From NCBI RefSeq assembly GCF_002201535.1, contig NZ_NIWW01000008.1, positions 124,001 through 188,000 on the forward strand: a DNA stretch of 64,000 nucleotides, given 5' to 3'. This DNA is from Lacimicrobium sp. SS2-24 (GTDB lineage Bacteria; Pseudomonadota; Gammaproteobacteria; Enterobacterales; Alteromonadaceae). Under the pieces are notes generated by a model. The model did no database searches. It worked only from the letters and a program-made list of their open reading frames with translations, and was not told where the DNA came from. Both the position numbers and the translations under genes were made by a program. Positions 1 through 9,364 of the stretch are shown piece by piece (the stretch's first letter is position 1; each line of letters begins with the position of its first letter).

Positions 1-1
1 G

Positions 2-997
2 AATCTGATTCCCGCTGGCGCCATGGTCCTGCTGGGACAGCATCAACAAGATCAGGTGGAGACGCTGTTATTGCAGCTAAAGCGCGGTGCTGGCCCGAAA
101 GGCTTAAGCGGTATGGCGGTTTACGCACCAAAAGACGACCTGCACTATATCCGACCGCTGTTAGCATGCGATCAGCAACAGCTTTGTGATTATGCCCGGC
201 AACATCACTTGCACTGGGTAGAGGATGAGTCGAACGAGGACAAGCGCTTTGATCGCAATTTTCTGCGCCACGAAGTGTTGCCTTTATTAACTAACCGCTG
301 GCCGGGTGTGCAAAAGGCCATAGCGCGTAGTGCTGAATTATGTGCACAGCAGCACAGGTTGCTGGAAGAGCAGAGCCGGATGAACCTTGAGCAGGTGATG
401 GCTGATGATCAGACTCTGCGACTTCCTGCGCTGATGAAATTCAGCGAGCTCTGGCGAAAACACATGATCAGAAGCTGGCTGGCGGAGCTTGGGGTACCGA
501 TGCCGCCCCAGGCGATGATGCATCGAATCGAGTCAGAACTGATTCATGCCCGTGAGGATGCCTGTCCGAGCCTGGTATGGGGGGACTGGCAGTTAAGACG
601 ATTTGACCGGCATGTGTACCTGCTGCCGAGCCAGATGGGCGCTTCACCAGAGCCTCTTTGCTGGCGCAAAGAGTCACAACTGCGTCTTTGTGATGGACGC
701 CACATCATTTTTGTCCCGGGCACACGACCCGATGCGTCATCAGGCTGGCTGGGTTTAAAAGCGTACGACGAGCTTAATATCGAGTTCAGTGGCTGGTCGC
801 AAGCCTTTCGACCTGCTGGCGCGAAGCAGAGTAAGCCCCTCAAACAATGGTTTCGGATTTGGAAGGTGCCACCCTGGCAACGTCCTTACATTCCCTTGTT
901 ACGACATGGGGGAGAGCTGGTAGCTGTGGTGGGCTATGCAGTATCACAAGGCTGTGAGGCAAGCGGAGAGCGCGATCTCTGGGTGGCAATCCGCTGA
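2..997 (+). CDS. tilS: tRNA(Ile)-lysidine synthase TilS, 3' part
   Basis: TilS converts C34 of the tRNA-Ile CAU anticodon to lysidine using ATP and lysine, so that the tRNA reads AUA. The gene runs off the left edge. The reading frame is open from base 2, and the N-terminal PP-loop (SGGxDS) is outside the window. Visible parts are the GQHQQDQVETLLLQL segment, which corresponds to the family's H-x(2)-DQ-ET motif with Gln in place of Asp, the KRGAGPKGLSGM stretch, and a C-terminal domain ending at a TGA. Its right neighbour is convergent. The identification rests on the conserved N-terminal half of the visible part; the C-terminal half is more divergent, as is usual for TilS. Confidence 0.9.
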   Translation, partial: NLIPAGAMVLLGQHQQDQVETLLLQLKRGAGPKGLSGMAVYAPKDDLHYIRPLLACDQQQLCDYARQHHLHWVEDESNEDKRFDRNFLRHEVLPLLTNRWPGVQKAIARSAELCAQQHRLLEEQSRMNLEQVMADDQTLRLPALMKFSELWRKHMIRSWLAELGVPMPPQAMMHRIESELIHAREDACPSLVWGDWQLRRFDRHVYLLPSQMGASPEPLCWRKESQLRLCDGRHIIFVPGTRPDASSGWLGLKAYDELNIEFSGWSQAFRPAGAKQSKPLKQWFRIWKVPPWQRPYIPLLRHGGELVAVVGYAVSQGCEASGERDLWVAIR

Positions 998-1005
998 CGC
1001 AGGTT

Positions 1006-1056
1006 GGGCCACGGGCGGCAAGGTATTGCCGACTGTGAGCATCGGGGCTGTGGCCC
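1006..1056. other. Nested hairpins between convergent tilS and GGDEF gene
   Basis: GGGCCAC (1006-1012) pairs with GTGGCCC (1050-1056). Inside this, CGGCAA (1016-1021) pairs with TTGCCG (1026-1031). Both stems are perfect. No T-tract follows on either strand, so this is at most a weak or factor-dependent bidirectional termination region. Confidence 0.35.
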
Positions 1057-1057
1057 G

Positions 1058-1942
1058 TTATGCCGACTCGACCCCTTGATAGTTGGCTTCTTTGAGTTGA
1101 TAGAGTGCCAGATCAGCGCGCTCAAACAGGCTTTCACTGGTATCCCCTTGTCGGTACAGGCTGACACCGATACTGCAGCTGGCATTGTACTGGCGCAGCA
1201 CCGGATAGCTGTTCATTGCCCGGCGAATACGCTGGCCAATACACAGCAGGGCTTTGGCGTCGGCATCTTCTATCAAACAACAAAACTCATCGCCGCCAAA
1301 ACGAAAGGCAAAGTCGGTATCACGCAGACAGTCATTGATAGCCCTGGCGACGCTGATTAGCACCTTATCGCCTTCCTGATGACCGTACTGATCATTGATC
1401 AGTTTGAATTTATCCATGTCAATCACCACCAGTCCAAACCGGCTGCCGCTACGATTAGCATGACTGATCAGACGTTGCAGTGCTTCGTCAAAGCTGGCGC
1501 GGTTACCTAAACCCGTAAGATGGTCCTTGGTAGCCATGTTGGCCAGTCTGGCATGCGCCATGGCGTGTGCCAGCGGCGTGACGATACAATCATGCATCTC
1601 GTGCAACAAACGCTCCTCGTGGGCCGAAGGCTTGCGGGCAAAGCGGTAGGTGACGCAGATACGCGGATCGAGTTGTTGTGGTGCCTCAAGCTGGCGATGA
1701 TAGACGCCGGCTAATCCGGTCGCATAGCCCTGATCAGGGGCATGGATCTCAAGGCCGGTTACGGTGAGGCGCTCGCCAAGCAGGGTCAGCGCAATGTCGG
1801 CAAGCTTAGTGATGTCAATCGTACTTAACATACGTTGCATTATGGTCAGCATGTCCGCATCAGACAACAGACGGCGGGATTCACCGAAATGGAAGAATCT
1901 GTCTTTTTCTGTACCACTGTATAAGGGGGCTAACTGGTCCAC
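1058..1942 (-). CDS. GGDEF diguanylate cyclase
   Basis: Predicted to make cyclic di-GMP from two GTP. The protein has 294 residues. The first 130 or so form a possible small sensory domain that I do not recognise. The GGDEF domain follows, starting near TKDHLTGLGNR (about residue 138). The active-site motif GGDEF is at residues 216-220 and is intact. An RxxD inhibitory site (RDTD, 207-210) lies exactly five residues before it, so product feedback is expected. There is no signal peptide or membrane segment, so the protein is probably cytosolic. It is the last gene of a leftward trio after the patatin and MBL genes, with a 78-base gap to the patatin gene. Confidence 0.88.
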   Translation of the reverse strand: MDQLAPLYSGTEKDRFFHFGESRRLLSDADMLTIMQRMLSTIDITKLADIALTLLGERLTVTGLEIHAPDQGYATGLAGVYHRQLEAPQQLDPRICVTYRFARKPSAHEERLLHEMHDCIVTPLAHAMAHARLANMATKDHLTGLGNRASFDEALQRLISHANRSGSRFGLVVIDMDKFKLINDQYGHQEGDKVLISVARAINDCLRDTDFAFRFGGDEFCCLIEDADAKALLCIGQRIRRAMNSYPVLRQYNASCSIGVSLYRQGDTSESLFERADLALYQLKEANYQGVESA

Positions 1943-2020
1943 ATTTCACTCCTGCCGGATATTTGACGTCAGGTAAACATCGTTCTCTTAGCAGGAATGT
2001 GAGCAAAAGTTGTGCCAGCC

Positions 2021-3148
2021 TTAAATCTCCAGAAAGGCGCTGATTTCTTCCAGTCGGTGTAGCCCATCCTGATAGCCCTGATCGATCAAAGCCTGACAAA
2101 AAGGGCCGTCAAATAACAGATAACTGAGCAAGCTGGATTCCGAATCGGGACGAATGCCGATAAGCCGCATCAGCGTGCGTACACCTTTAGGCAGACGTCG
2201 GTAATACTGAGCGGCAATGTCGTTGAAATTGACCTTGGGATTAATGACGAGGCAATCAATGGGTTTAAGGTGGGTAGCCTGGCGCTGCTTGTCGCTGAGT
2301 AACGACAGGGTGTGGTTAATACGATAGAGCCGCTCAAGATCGGAATGCAGCGTATCGGCAAAGATCGTGTCCAGCAAATGACCGGCTATCATCGCGCTAC
2401 TGGGGTGATGCTGAAGCTGATGCTGTTTATCCGGCTTTGGCTGTTCGACGCCGATGACCAGAATTTTCTCTGCGCCCAGATGAATGGGGGTGCTCAATGG
2501 AGACAGTTGGTGAATAGAACCATCGCCATAATACTGCCCTTCGATTCTGACGCTGGGAAAAACCAGCGGAATGGCCGATGAGGCCATCAGATGCTCTACA
2601 TTCAACTGGGTGATCTGTCCCCGGCGTTTGGCACGTTGCCAGGACGACAGATCGGCGTCGCCCTGAAAAAAGCTGATAGAGTCATTGGCACTGTAACTGG
2701 ATGCCGTGACACTGATGGCTTTTAGATGACCCCGTTGGATATTACGATCAATGCGGTTGAACTCCATGTTCTGACGAAGCAACTGATTAAGGGGCCGGTT
2801 GTCCAGCAGACTGCTCGGACGGCGCGGTGTATCTCTGGTTTGCAGACCCTGTAGCTGGTTTTTCAGCAAATACCCAAATACCGACAGCAAATCACTTTCG
2901 TATACCTGCTCACTGCGAAAGTTCTTCCACACCCACTCCATTTTTCTTACCCCCAGATGATAGCAGGAGGCGTAACAGGCCAGGGATGTGGCATTGATGG
3001 CACCGGCAGAGGTACCACAAATCACCGGGAACGGCAGACTATGGCTACGTGGAAGCAGTTGGGTGATGGCTTTAAGGACGCCTACCTGATAGGCAGCGCG
3101 GGCGCCACCACCACTGAGAAGCAGGGAAAATCTATGTCGTTCCAGCAT
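2021..3148 (-). CDS. Patatin-like phospholipase
   Basis: A serine lipid acyl hydrolase of the patatin/RssA type, 375 residues. The catalytic elements are complete: the oxyanion-hole glycine loop GGGARA (13-18), the nucleophile elbow GTSAG with Ser47, and the catalytic Asp in DGS (Asp209, with Ser in place of the common second Gly). No signal peptide or transmembrane segment is evident, which fits a cytosolic or peripheral membrane enzyme. The substrate cannot be told from sequence. The protein is longer than RssA-type proteins because of a C-terminal extension of about 100 residues. It lies between the MBL hydrolase upstream and the GGDEF gene downstream on the same strand, with spacing that allows co-transcription. 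Confidence 0.88.
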   Translation of the reverse strand: MLERHRFSLLLSGGGARAAYQVGVLKAITQLLPRSHSLPFPVICGTSAGAINATSLACYASCYHLGVRKMEWVWKNFRSEQVYESDLLSVFGYLLKNQLQGLQTRDTPRRPSSLLDNRPLNQLLRQNMEFNRIDRNIQRGHLKAISVTASSYSANDSISFFQGDADLSSWQRAKRRGQITQLNVEHLMASSAIPLVFPSVRIEGQYYGDGSIHQLSPLSTPIHLGAEKILVIGVEQPKPDKQHQLQHHPSSAMIAGHLLDTIFADTLHSDLERLYRINHTLSLLSDKQRQATHLKPIDCLVINPKVNFNDIAAQYYRRLPKGVRTLMRLIGIRPDSESSLLSYLLFDGPFCQALIDQGYQDGLHRLEEISAFLEI

Positions 3149-3271
3149 ATTCCGTCCTACACATTCAAATGGTTCTGGCGGCTGTCATAAAGTCAGTTAG
3201 TTTAGCATTGAGGAGTGTGCAAGTGGTGGGGTAATACCATGAATCTGTGCATTCTGAGCGTGAATCAGCGT

Positions 3272-3303
3272 GTGACGGTTTGTTGCCTGCTAAACACCGT
3301 CAC
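3272..3303. other. Inverted repeat downstream of MBL gene
   Basis: GTGACGGT (3272-3279) and ACCGTCAC (3296-3303) are perfect 8-bp arms with a 16-base loop, just after the stop of the MBL gene. No T-run follows, so a terminator call would be weak. Confidence 0.35.
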
Positions 3304-3313
3304 GATGCCCGTT

Positions 3314-4153
3314 TTAAAATTCAATACAAATGCCTTCAGCGGCGGCGAACAGTTGTAAATCCATTTGTCCGATTTCGATGACCTCCTGACAGTGATGCTC
3401 CAGTGATTCGATTTCACTGTCGGTGCGCACCTCGTCATGACTGTATAGCGCCAGTCGTTTTGCCCGACATGCCATGGCCAATTTCACGGCTTCCTCGGCG
3501 ATAGAGTGTCCCCAGCCGGACTTTTTCGGCATATCCGATAACATGTATTGGGCATCATGGATAATCAAATCGGCGTCCTTGGCAAAGTCGACCCATTCAA
3601 GAAAATCCGTGGCTTTTTTGTAAGGCGGGTAGAGTTCATTGTCGGTGATATAGGCCACTTTGGCATTGTCTGCCTCAATGACAAAGGCACTGCCATTACC
3701 CGGATGATTCATTTTGTTGCGGCTGATGGTCGCGCTGTTTAAGGACCAGCTGGAGGTGCTGTCCGCCACCGGTTGGATATTGATATTGGCAGGCAGGTCT
3801 CGGTAATTGACCGGGAAATAGCTGCCGTTCATTTGCTCGAGTATGGCGTTTGGCTGGTCTGGCGTGGTTTGTCCGGGGGTGATAAAAATATTTCTGTCTG
3901 GCTGATAGATAGGCGCAAAAAACGGAAAACCCTGAATATGATCCCAGTGATTATGGGTCAGCAGCAGATGTATATCATTTTCTTTCTGGATCAGCTTTTT
4001 ACCCAGAGTACGGATGCCCGTGCCGGCATCGAGAATGATATCCGTGCCGTCATCCAGCTCAATATGCACGCAGGCTGTGTTACCGCCATAGCGAACATAC
4101 TCTGGCCCCGGAGTGGGCACTGAACCTCTGACACCATAAAAGGTTAATTTCAT
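3314..4153 (-). CDS. MBL-fold metallo-hydrolase (PhnP/cyclic-phosphodiesterase-like)
   Basis: A metallo-beta-lactamase-fold hydrolase of 279 residues. The di-metal signature HNHWDH (His67, His69, Asp71, His72) is intact, with later His ligands such as that in MNHPGNG. The N-terminal YGVRGSVPTPG and the RYGGNTACV segment are typical of the branch containing PhnP and class II-like cyclic phosphodiesterases, so a phosphodiester substrate is likely, but the exact one is unknown. No signal peptide is seen. It is the first gene of the leftward MBL-patatin-GGDEF set, and its promoter should lie in the gap to the right. A small phosphodiesterase beside a GGDEF enzyme invites a nucleotide-signalling link, but nothing in the sequence proves it. 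Confidence 0.8.
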   Translation of the reverse strand: MKLTFYGVRGSVPTPGPEYVRYGGNTACVHIELDDGTDIILDAGTGIRTLGKKLIQKENDIHLLLTHNHWDHIQGFPFFAPIYQPDRNIFITPGQTTPDQPNAILEQMNGSYFPVNYRDLPANINIQPVADSTSSWSLNSATISRNKMNHPGNGSAFVIEADNAKVAYITDNELYPPYKKATDFLEWVDFAKDADLIIHDAQYMLSDMPKKSGWGHSIAEEAVKLAMACRAKRLALYSHDEVRTDSEIESLEHHCQEVIEIGQMDLQLFAAAEGICIEF

Positions 4154-4529
4154 AGATTAGTCTGACCTGTTCTGAATCAAGGATACCCCTTTATTATAAG
4201 CTACAGCATCGGCGACGTTGGATCAGCTTTTCTCAGGTATATTCCTGTTAATATTTGTATAACCTGACAGGGTGTTATTGATTGGTTACTGTGCTGGCGC
4301 TTTATCGCTGGTGGCTAACAGGACGATGGGACAAACTGAACCATCGTAACAGCGTTACCGGGGACAGAGATTTTCTGTCAGAGTAGCGGCTGGAAGACGG
4401 TATAAAGTAAAAAGAGCGGCGGCGCTGCCAAAGCTCTATCCGGGCAGGTGTGACGTGCAGCGTAAGGGCAATGCCAGAGTGTGCATAGCACACCGCTGGC
4501 AAGGACGAGAAACCATGTTGACCCTGTTG
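4154..4529. other. Intergenic region between MBL gene and proS
   Basis: No gene is seen in these 376 bases. They should hold the promoter of the leftward MBL gene. The one clear structure is a two-part inverted repeat at 4473-4500: GCCAG and CTGGC outside, TGTGC and GCACA inside, around a three-base loop. It lies about 30 bases past the proS stop and has no T-tract in either direction. The role is unknown; it could stabilise the proS mRNA 3' end. Confidence 0.5.
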
Positions 4530-6239
4530 TTACAGGGCTTTTACAAAGCCCGAAATCTCACTCAGTGACATCAGCTGTTTGTCACCACTGCGACGATTCT
4601 TGTATTCCACGTTGTTTTCATCCAGGTTGCGTTCACCGATGATAATCTGATGGGGAATACCCACCAGTTCCATATCGGCAAACATCACGCCCGGGCGTTC
4701 TTTGCGATCATCAATCAGCACATCCACACCTGCTTCCAGCAGTTCCTGATAGAGTTGGTTGGCGGCTTCCTGAATACGGTGAGATTTGTGCATATTCATA
4801 GGAATGATGGCGACTTTGAAGGGGGCAATGGCGTCAGGCCAGGTAATACCAAACTTATCATGATTCTGTTCGATGGCCGCGGCGACAATACGGGTAACGC
4901 CGATACCATAACAGCCCATCGACAGTGGCTGGTGTTTGCCTGATTCGGTCAGCACTCCGCAGTTCATCGACTGAGAGTACTTGTCACCTAACTGGAAGAT
5001 ATGACCGACTTCGATACCACGCTTTATTTCCAGCACTCCCTTACCATCCGGAGAAGGGTCGCCAGCCTGTACATTACGAATATCTGCGCTGTCTCCGGGT
5101 TCCAGATCGCGGTACCAGTTAATATTGAAAAAGTGTTTACCATCAATGTTGGCACCGGCAGCAAAATCACTGATGCCAGCCACGCTATGGTCGATAATAA
5201 AGGGGATGGGCAGATTAACCGGGCCCAGTGAGCCAGGACCTGCACCAATGGTGCGGCGAATGTCTTCTTCGCTTGCAAAGGTCAGAGGCGCCGCGACCTG
5301 CGGTAATTTTTCAGCTTTCACCTCATTGAGTTGATGGTCGCCGCGAACCAGTAAGGCAATCAGGTCACTGTCACACTCATCACTGGCTTTGACCACCAGG
5401 GTTTTTACGGTTTTCTCTACCGCAACAGGGAATTGTTCAACCAGTTCAGCGATAGTAGTGGCCTTAGGCGTTTCTACCAGATGCATTTCACCCTGCGGTG
5501 CATCGGGAGCTAATTCACTTGGGGTAAGCTCGGCCATTTCCACATTGGCGGCAAACTCAGATTCTGTGCTAAAGGCAATGGCATCTTCGCCGGAGTCCGC
5601 CAGAACATGAAATTCATGTGACATACTTCCGCCGATGGAGCCGTTGTCGGCGATGACAGGGCGATAGCTCAGGCCAATGCGTTCAAAGATATTGCAATAG
5701 GCGCGAAACATTTGCTGGTAAGACTCTTCCAGTGATTCCTGTGTGAGGTGGAAGGAATAGGCATCTTTCATGATAAATTCGCGACTGCGCATCACACCAA
5801 ACCGGGGGCGCACCTCATCACGGAATTTTGTCTGGATCTGAAACAGATTCAGCGGAAGCTGTTTGTAACTGCTGACTTCCCGTTTCACCAGATTGGTGAT
5901 CACTTCTTCATGTGTGGGACCGAGGACGAAGTCCCGTTTATGGCGATCATTGAGACGCAATAATTCCGGACCATACTCGTCCCAGCGACCAGACTCCTGC
6001 CACAGGTCAGCCGGTTGTACCATCGGCATCAGGATCTCCAGCGCGCCCGCTTTGACCATCTCTTCGCGGACAATCTGGGTAACCTTATTGAGCACTCTGA
6101 GCCCGGTGGGAAGCCAGGTATACATGCCTGAAGCCAGTTTGCGGATCATCCCAGCCCGAATCATCAGCTGATGGCTGATAATTTCTGCGCTCGCTGGTGT
6201 TTCTTTTTTGGTTGATAGTAAATACTGACTGCTTCGCAT
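4530..6239 (-). CDS. proS: Prolyl-tRNA synthetase
   Basis: Charges tRNA-Pro; a cytosolic class II enzyme. The protein has 569 residues from the chosen start, matching the usual bacterial length of about 570. It is the bacterial-type enzyme with the editing (INS, YbaK-like) domain inserted between motif 2 (RxxE region [17 protein letters not shown]) and motif 3 (GIGVTR). The start is taken at the ATG at 6239 (MRSSQYLL), which matches enteric proteins and has a GAG six to eight bases upstream. An ATG at 6245 and a GTG at 6248 are also in frame. The rnt-trmO-proS order resembles the enteric trmO-proS neighbourhood, and the 112-base gap before proS may hold its own promoter. Confidence 0.97.
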   Translation of the reverse strand: MRSSQYLLSTKKETPASAEIISHQLMIRAGMIRKLASGMYTWLPTGLRVLNKVTQIVREEMVKAGALEILMPMVQPADLWQESGRWDEYGPELLRLNDRHKRDFVLGPTHEEVITNLVKREVSSYKQLPLNLFQIQTKFRDEVRPRFGVMRSREFIMKDAYSFHLTQESLEESYQQMFRAYCNIFERIGLSYRPVIADNGSIGGSMSHEFHVLADSGEDAIAFSTESEFAANVEMAELTPSELAPDAPQGEMHLVETPKATTIAELVEQFPVAVEKTVKTLVVKASDECDSDLIALLVRGDHQLNEVKAEKLPQVAAPLTFASEEDIRRTIGAGPGSLGPVNLPIPFIIDHSVAGISDFAAGANIDGKHFFNINWYRDLEPGDSADIRNVQAGDPSPDGKGVLEIKRGIEVGHIFQLGDKYSQSMNCGVLTESGKHQPLSMGCYGIGVTRIVAAAIEQNHDKFGITWPDAIAPFKVAIIPMNMHKSHRIQEAANQLYQELLEAGVDVLIDDRKERPGVMFADMELVGIPHQIIIGERNLDENNVEYKNRRSGDKQLMSLSEISGFVKAL

Positions 6240-6360
6240 AGGCATCACTCAATAATGGGCACCCGTTGATCAAGGTACCTTGTCCGAAAATCGGGCGCCA
6301 TTCTAACAGCACCCCCGTCAGGGCAGAAGTACAGTAAGTAGATTTTTATGCATTTTTACG

Positions 6361-7056
6361 TCAAATCAGCTCAATGGCCGTGACTTCAATGCGGTTATCT
6401 ACACTTTGCCAGTGAATATTCAGGTTATCCAGACGCATGGCATAAGATTGTGGCAGAGCTTGCGCTGTTTTATAGGCCGGACGGGGATCCTGAGCCAGCA
6501 CCGCTTCAATCAGGTTTTTCATTTTTTGCGGCTCTGAGCACACCTGCCCGAGTTGCGCCTGTGCCTGCGACGAAAAGTCTACTGACAAACATGGCGGCGG
6601 TGACACGGCATAGCCTGAAACGGCATCCGGATGAGCATCCGCATAGGAAAGGTAAGGCTTAATATCGATAATCGGTGTGCCATCGAGCAAGTCCATGCCC
6701 CGTACCTGCAAACACACCTGCCCCTGGTGTTGGTGAAGATGCAGGAACTCCACCACCGATATCCCCAGATTATTGGGGCGATGGGTGCTGCGGCTGGCGA
6801 ACACACCCATGCGCTGATTGCCCCCCAGTCGCGGTGGTCTGACGGTGGGTTTCCAGCCCCGAGTCTGGGTCTGGTGAAACTGAAACACCAGCCACAGGTG
6901 AGAGAACTGTTCAATACCGCGAAAACAGTTGAGGTCATTGAAAGGAGGAAAGAAGCGAATTTCCCCCACCGCTTCTTTGACCAGGCCTGGTTGACGGGGA
7001 ATGGCAAACTTCTGTTTATAAGGGGTATGGATAAGCCCGATGGGCTGCAGTGACAT
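6361..7056 (-). CDS. trmO: tRNA (t6A37) N6-methyltransferase TrmO
   Basis: TrmO (YaeB/TsaA) methylates N6 of t6A37 in tRNA-Thr(GGU) using S-adenosylmethionine. The conserved stretches of the VirR/UPF0066 fold are present: PYKQKFAIPRQPGLV, FSHLWLVFQFHQT, the PRLGG segment followed by MGVFASRSTHRPNNLG, and DGTPIIDIKPYL. The C-terminal LAQDPRPAY motif matches the enteric protein. The start is uncertain. I use ATG 7056 (MSLQPIGLIHTP), which has a short AGG upstream and fits enteric N termini. ATG 7092 or GTG 7101 would add a proline-rich leader and overlap rnt. It follows rnt and precedes proS on the same strand. Confidence 0.92.
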   Translation of the reverse strand: MSLQPIGLIHTPYKQKFAIPRQPGLVKEAVGEIRFFPPFNDLNCFRGIEQFSHLWLVFQFHQTQTRGWKPTVRPPRLGGNQRMGVFASRSTHRPNNLGISVVEFLHLHQHQGQVCLQVRGMDLLDGTPIIDIKPYLSYADAHPDAVSGYAVSPPPCLSVDFSSQAQAQLGQVCSEPQKMKNLIEAVLAQDPRPAYKTAQALPQSYAMRLDNLNIHWQSVDNRIEVTAIELI

Positions 7057-7078
7057 TGCGCCTGATGGCGGCGGTGAC

Positions 7079-7741
7079 TCAGTCGTGTTCATGGGTGTCA
7101 CTGTCGGGCTGACTGTTGTTGAGCGGCCATCCCCCGAGCTGATGCCAGCGATTTACAATGGTGCAAAACAAATCCGCTGTTTTCGAGGCGTCGTACAGTG
7201 CTGAATGGGCTTCATTCTGGTCGAAACTGATTTGTGCGGCCTGACAGGCTTTAACCAGCACAGTCTGACCAAAGGCCAGTGCAGCCAGACTGGTGGTGTC
7301 AAATGACACAAAAGGATGAAAGGGCGTCCGCTTGATACTGGCTCGCTCTATGGCGGCGTTAACGAAGTTCTGATCAAAGGCTGCATTGTGGGCGACGATG
7401 ACCGAGCGCTGACACTCAGCCTGCTTCTGTTGCTTGCGGATCTGTTTACACAAGTCCTTCATGGCGTCTGTTTCATCAATGGCGCCGCGTAGTGCACAAT
7501 AGGGATCAATGCCATTGAATTCCAGCGCGGCCTTTTCCAGATTGGCGCCTTCAAAAGGCTGGATATGATGATGAAAGGTCTGATCTTTTTGCAACAGCCC
7601 CTGTTCGTCCAGTTTCAGTGTGACGGCAGCGATCTCCAGCAAGGCATCGGTGCGATGGTTAAATCCAGCCGTTTCGACATCGATAACAACCGGGAAATAT
7701 CCTCTGAATCGCTGCTTGAGTTGTGGCGTTGTCGCTGACAT
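7079..7741 (-). CDS. rnt: Ribonuclease T
   Basis: A DEDDh-family 3'-5' exoribonuclease that trims tRNA, 5S and 23S rRNA 3' ends and takes part in tRNA end turnover. The protein has 220 residues, the usual length. The catalytic set is complete: Asp21 and Glu23 in [10 protein letters not shown], Asp123 in [10 protein letters not shown], and His179/Asp184 in [10 protein letters not shown]. The basic and aromatic N-terminal region needed for dimer substrate binding is present. It is the first gene of the leftward rnt-trmO(-proS) group, divergent from motY, with a promoter region at 7742-7949. Confidence 0.96.
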   Translation of the reverse strand: MSATTPQLKQRFRGYFPVVIDVETAGFNHRTDALLEIAAVTLKLDEQGLLQKDQTFHHHIQPFEGANLEKAALEFNGIDPYCALRGAIDETDAMKDLCKQIRKQQKQAECQRSVIVAHNAAFDQNFVNAAIERASIKRTPFHPFVSFDTTSLAALAFGQTVLVKACQAAQISFDQNEAHSALYDASKTADLFCTIVNRWHQLGGWPLNNSQPDSDTHEHD

Positions 7742-7949
7742 GTTGACCTTGATTGCTTGTTGGGCGCAGTATTATGACAATACTGCTGCTATTTTGCCAT
7801 CAAGTGAGCGGTGCGATTGCCGATAATATGGCTATAGTAGGGGTTGTCTCATCCACTGAGCGGATGTGGCAATCACAATAGTCTCGCAAACGGGCCTATG
7901 GCAATGCCATGATCCGGGCGATTGCAACGGTGTGGAAACAGGATAACGC

Positions 7950-8813
7950 ATGAAAAAGTGTATTGTGGCACTGATGGTGATAATGGCGATGCCTGCGGCG
8001 GCCAGTATCCGGCACTATGCCGCCAAAGTGGAGAATTCACAGTGGCAACTGAGCAACCAGTCACGATTGCAGTGTACCTTGAGTCACACTATCCCCGGCT
8101 ATGGTGATGCATTGTTTACCAGCCAGGCCAGCAAGGAACTGAACCTGGAATTTGAACTGGCGATGCAGCGATTACCCAAAGACTACGGGGTTGCCGCAGT
8201 GTATTCCATCCCACCGAGCTGGATGCCGGGCGCGATGCAAAAAGAAATTACTGATATGTCTATTCGCAAGCAGTTCAATGGCGACCTGCCCGAGCAAGCA
8301 GCCTGGACGATTTTGTCTGAGCTGGAAAAAGGCTACTGGCCAACCATTTATTATCAGGACTGGTACAACCCTTACGACAAAGTGGCGGTGGGTCTCAATG
8401 CCAGTAACTTTGTGCAGCACTACTATGCCTTTTCGCAATGTGTTGCCAATTTGCTGCCCTTTAGTTTTGAGGATATTGCCTATTCGGTGCTGACGTATGA
8501 GAAAAACTCTGATGAATTGACCCGTCAGTCAAAGAAAAAGCTCAATATGATCGGCGAGTACCTCAAAGAGGATCAGGAGCTAGAGCTGGTGCTGCTGGAT
8601 GCCTATACCGACAGTTATGGCGGTAGCTGGAATAACCTGCAGTTATCCTTACGCCGGGCTGAGAAAATTAAAACCCACTTTACCGGCATGGGCGTGGCGG
8701 AAGAGCGAATTGAGGTAACAGGTCACGGCGAGCGTCGCCATATCGCCCCCAATACCACCGAGATGTCGCGGGCGAAAAACCGCCGTGTTGTCATTCGTAT
8801 GGACAGACTCTAG
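7950..8813 (+). CDS. motY: Sodium-type flagellar motor protein MotY
   Basis: MotY forms the T ring of the sodium-driven polar flagellar motor and helps dock MotX and the PomAB stators. The 287-residue protein starts with a signal peptide (MKKCIVALMVIMAMPAAA, cleavage near residue 18). A MotY-specific N-terminal domain follows, for example SIPPSWMPGAMQKEI and YWPTIYYQDWYNP. The OmpA-like peptidoglycan-binding domain occupies roughly residues 185-287, with the conserved DAYTDSYG, LSLRRAEKI and NRRVVIRM elements. The neighbours are not flagellar, which is usual for motY, as it is often unlinked. It implies a polar sodium-driven flagellum in this organism. Confidence 0.92.
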   Translation: MKKCIVALMVIMAMPAAASIRHYAAKVENSQWQLSNQSRLQCTLSHTIPGYGDALFTSQASKELNLEFELAMQRLPKDYGVAAVYSIPPSWMPGAMQKEITDMSIRKQFNGDLPEQAAWTILSELEKGYWPTIYYQDWYNPYDKVAVGLNASNFVQHYYAFSQCVANLLPFSFEDIAYSVLTYEKNSDELTRQSKKKLNMIGEYLKEDQELELVLLDAYTDSYGGSWNNLQLSLRRAEKIKTHFTGMGVAEERIEVTGHGERRHIAPNTTEMSRAKNRRVVIRMDRL

Positions 8814-8891
8814 GACATGGCAAAAAGGGCGCCAGAGGCCTTTGCGAGACTTTTCAGGGTTTTTGCCTGACAGGGCAACAGTAAGCTGGCC

Positions 8892-9275
8892 TCAGGGGCG
8901 TTGGATAAGCTCAATAGCGTAACCATCGGGGTCCCGTACAAACGCTATGACCGTGCTCCCACCTTTGACCGGTCCCGGTGCTCTGTAGACATCTGCGCCT
9001 CGGGCGCTGAGGGTGTCGCACAGGGCATAAATATCTTCACAGCCTATGGCAATATGACCAAAGGCCTCACCTATCTCATAGTGATCTTTATCCCAGTTAT
9101 AGGTCAGCTCCAGGACACTGTTTTCGGCTTCGTCGCCATAACCGACAAAAGCCAGCGTGTAGCGGTATTGCGGATTCTCAGACTGACGCAATAACTGCAT
9201 GCCTAAGCACTGTGTATAAAACTCGATGGAGCGCTGAAGGTTTCCTACTCTGAGCATGGTGTGGAGTAATCGCAT
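8892..9275 (-). CDS. gloA: Lactoylglutathione lyase (glyoxalase I)
   Basis: Isomerises the methylglyoxal-glutathione hemithioacetal to S-lactoylglutathione. The protein has 127 residues and aligns without gaps to enteric GloA. All four metal ligands are present (His5, Glu56, His74, Glu122), and the motifs [10 protein letters not shown] and GPVKGG-TVIAF-DPDGY are intact. It is a short, nickel-type enzyme without the eukaryotic zinc-type insertions. It lies alone on the minus strand, next to the 3' end of nth. Confidence 0.96.
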   Translation of the reverse strand: MRLLHTMLRVGNLQRSIEFYTQCLGMQLLRQSENPQYRYTLAFVGYGDEAENSVLELTYNWDKDHYEIGEAFGHIAIGCEDIYALCDTLSARGADVYRAPGPVKGGSTVIAFVRDPDGYAIELIQRP

Positions 9276-9364
9276 TTTTTTCGCCTGTTAATTAGGGTAC
9301 ATAAATCAGGTGTCTGGCCACTCTTACAAAGAGGGATTGCGTGCGGTGAGTGCAACCACGTCTG

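Noticed and set aside
934-1360. Short open frames around the tilS/GGDEF junction on either strand
   Set aside because: They overlap two well-supported genes and have no domain or start signals.
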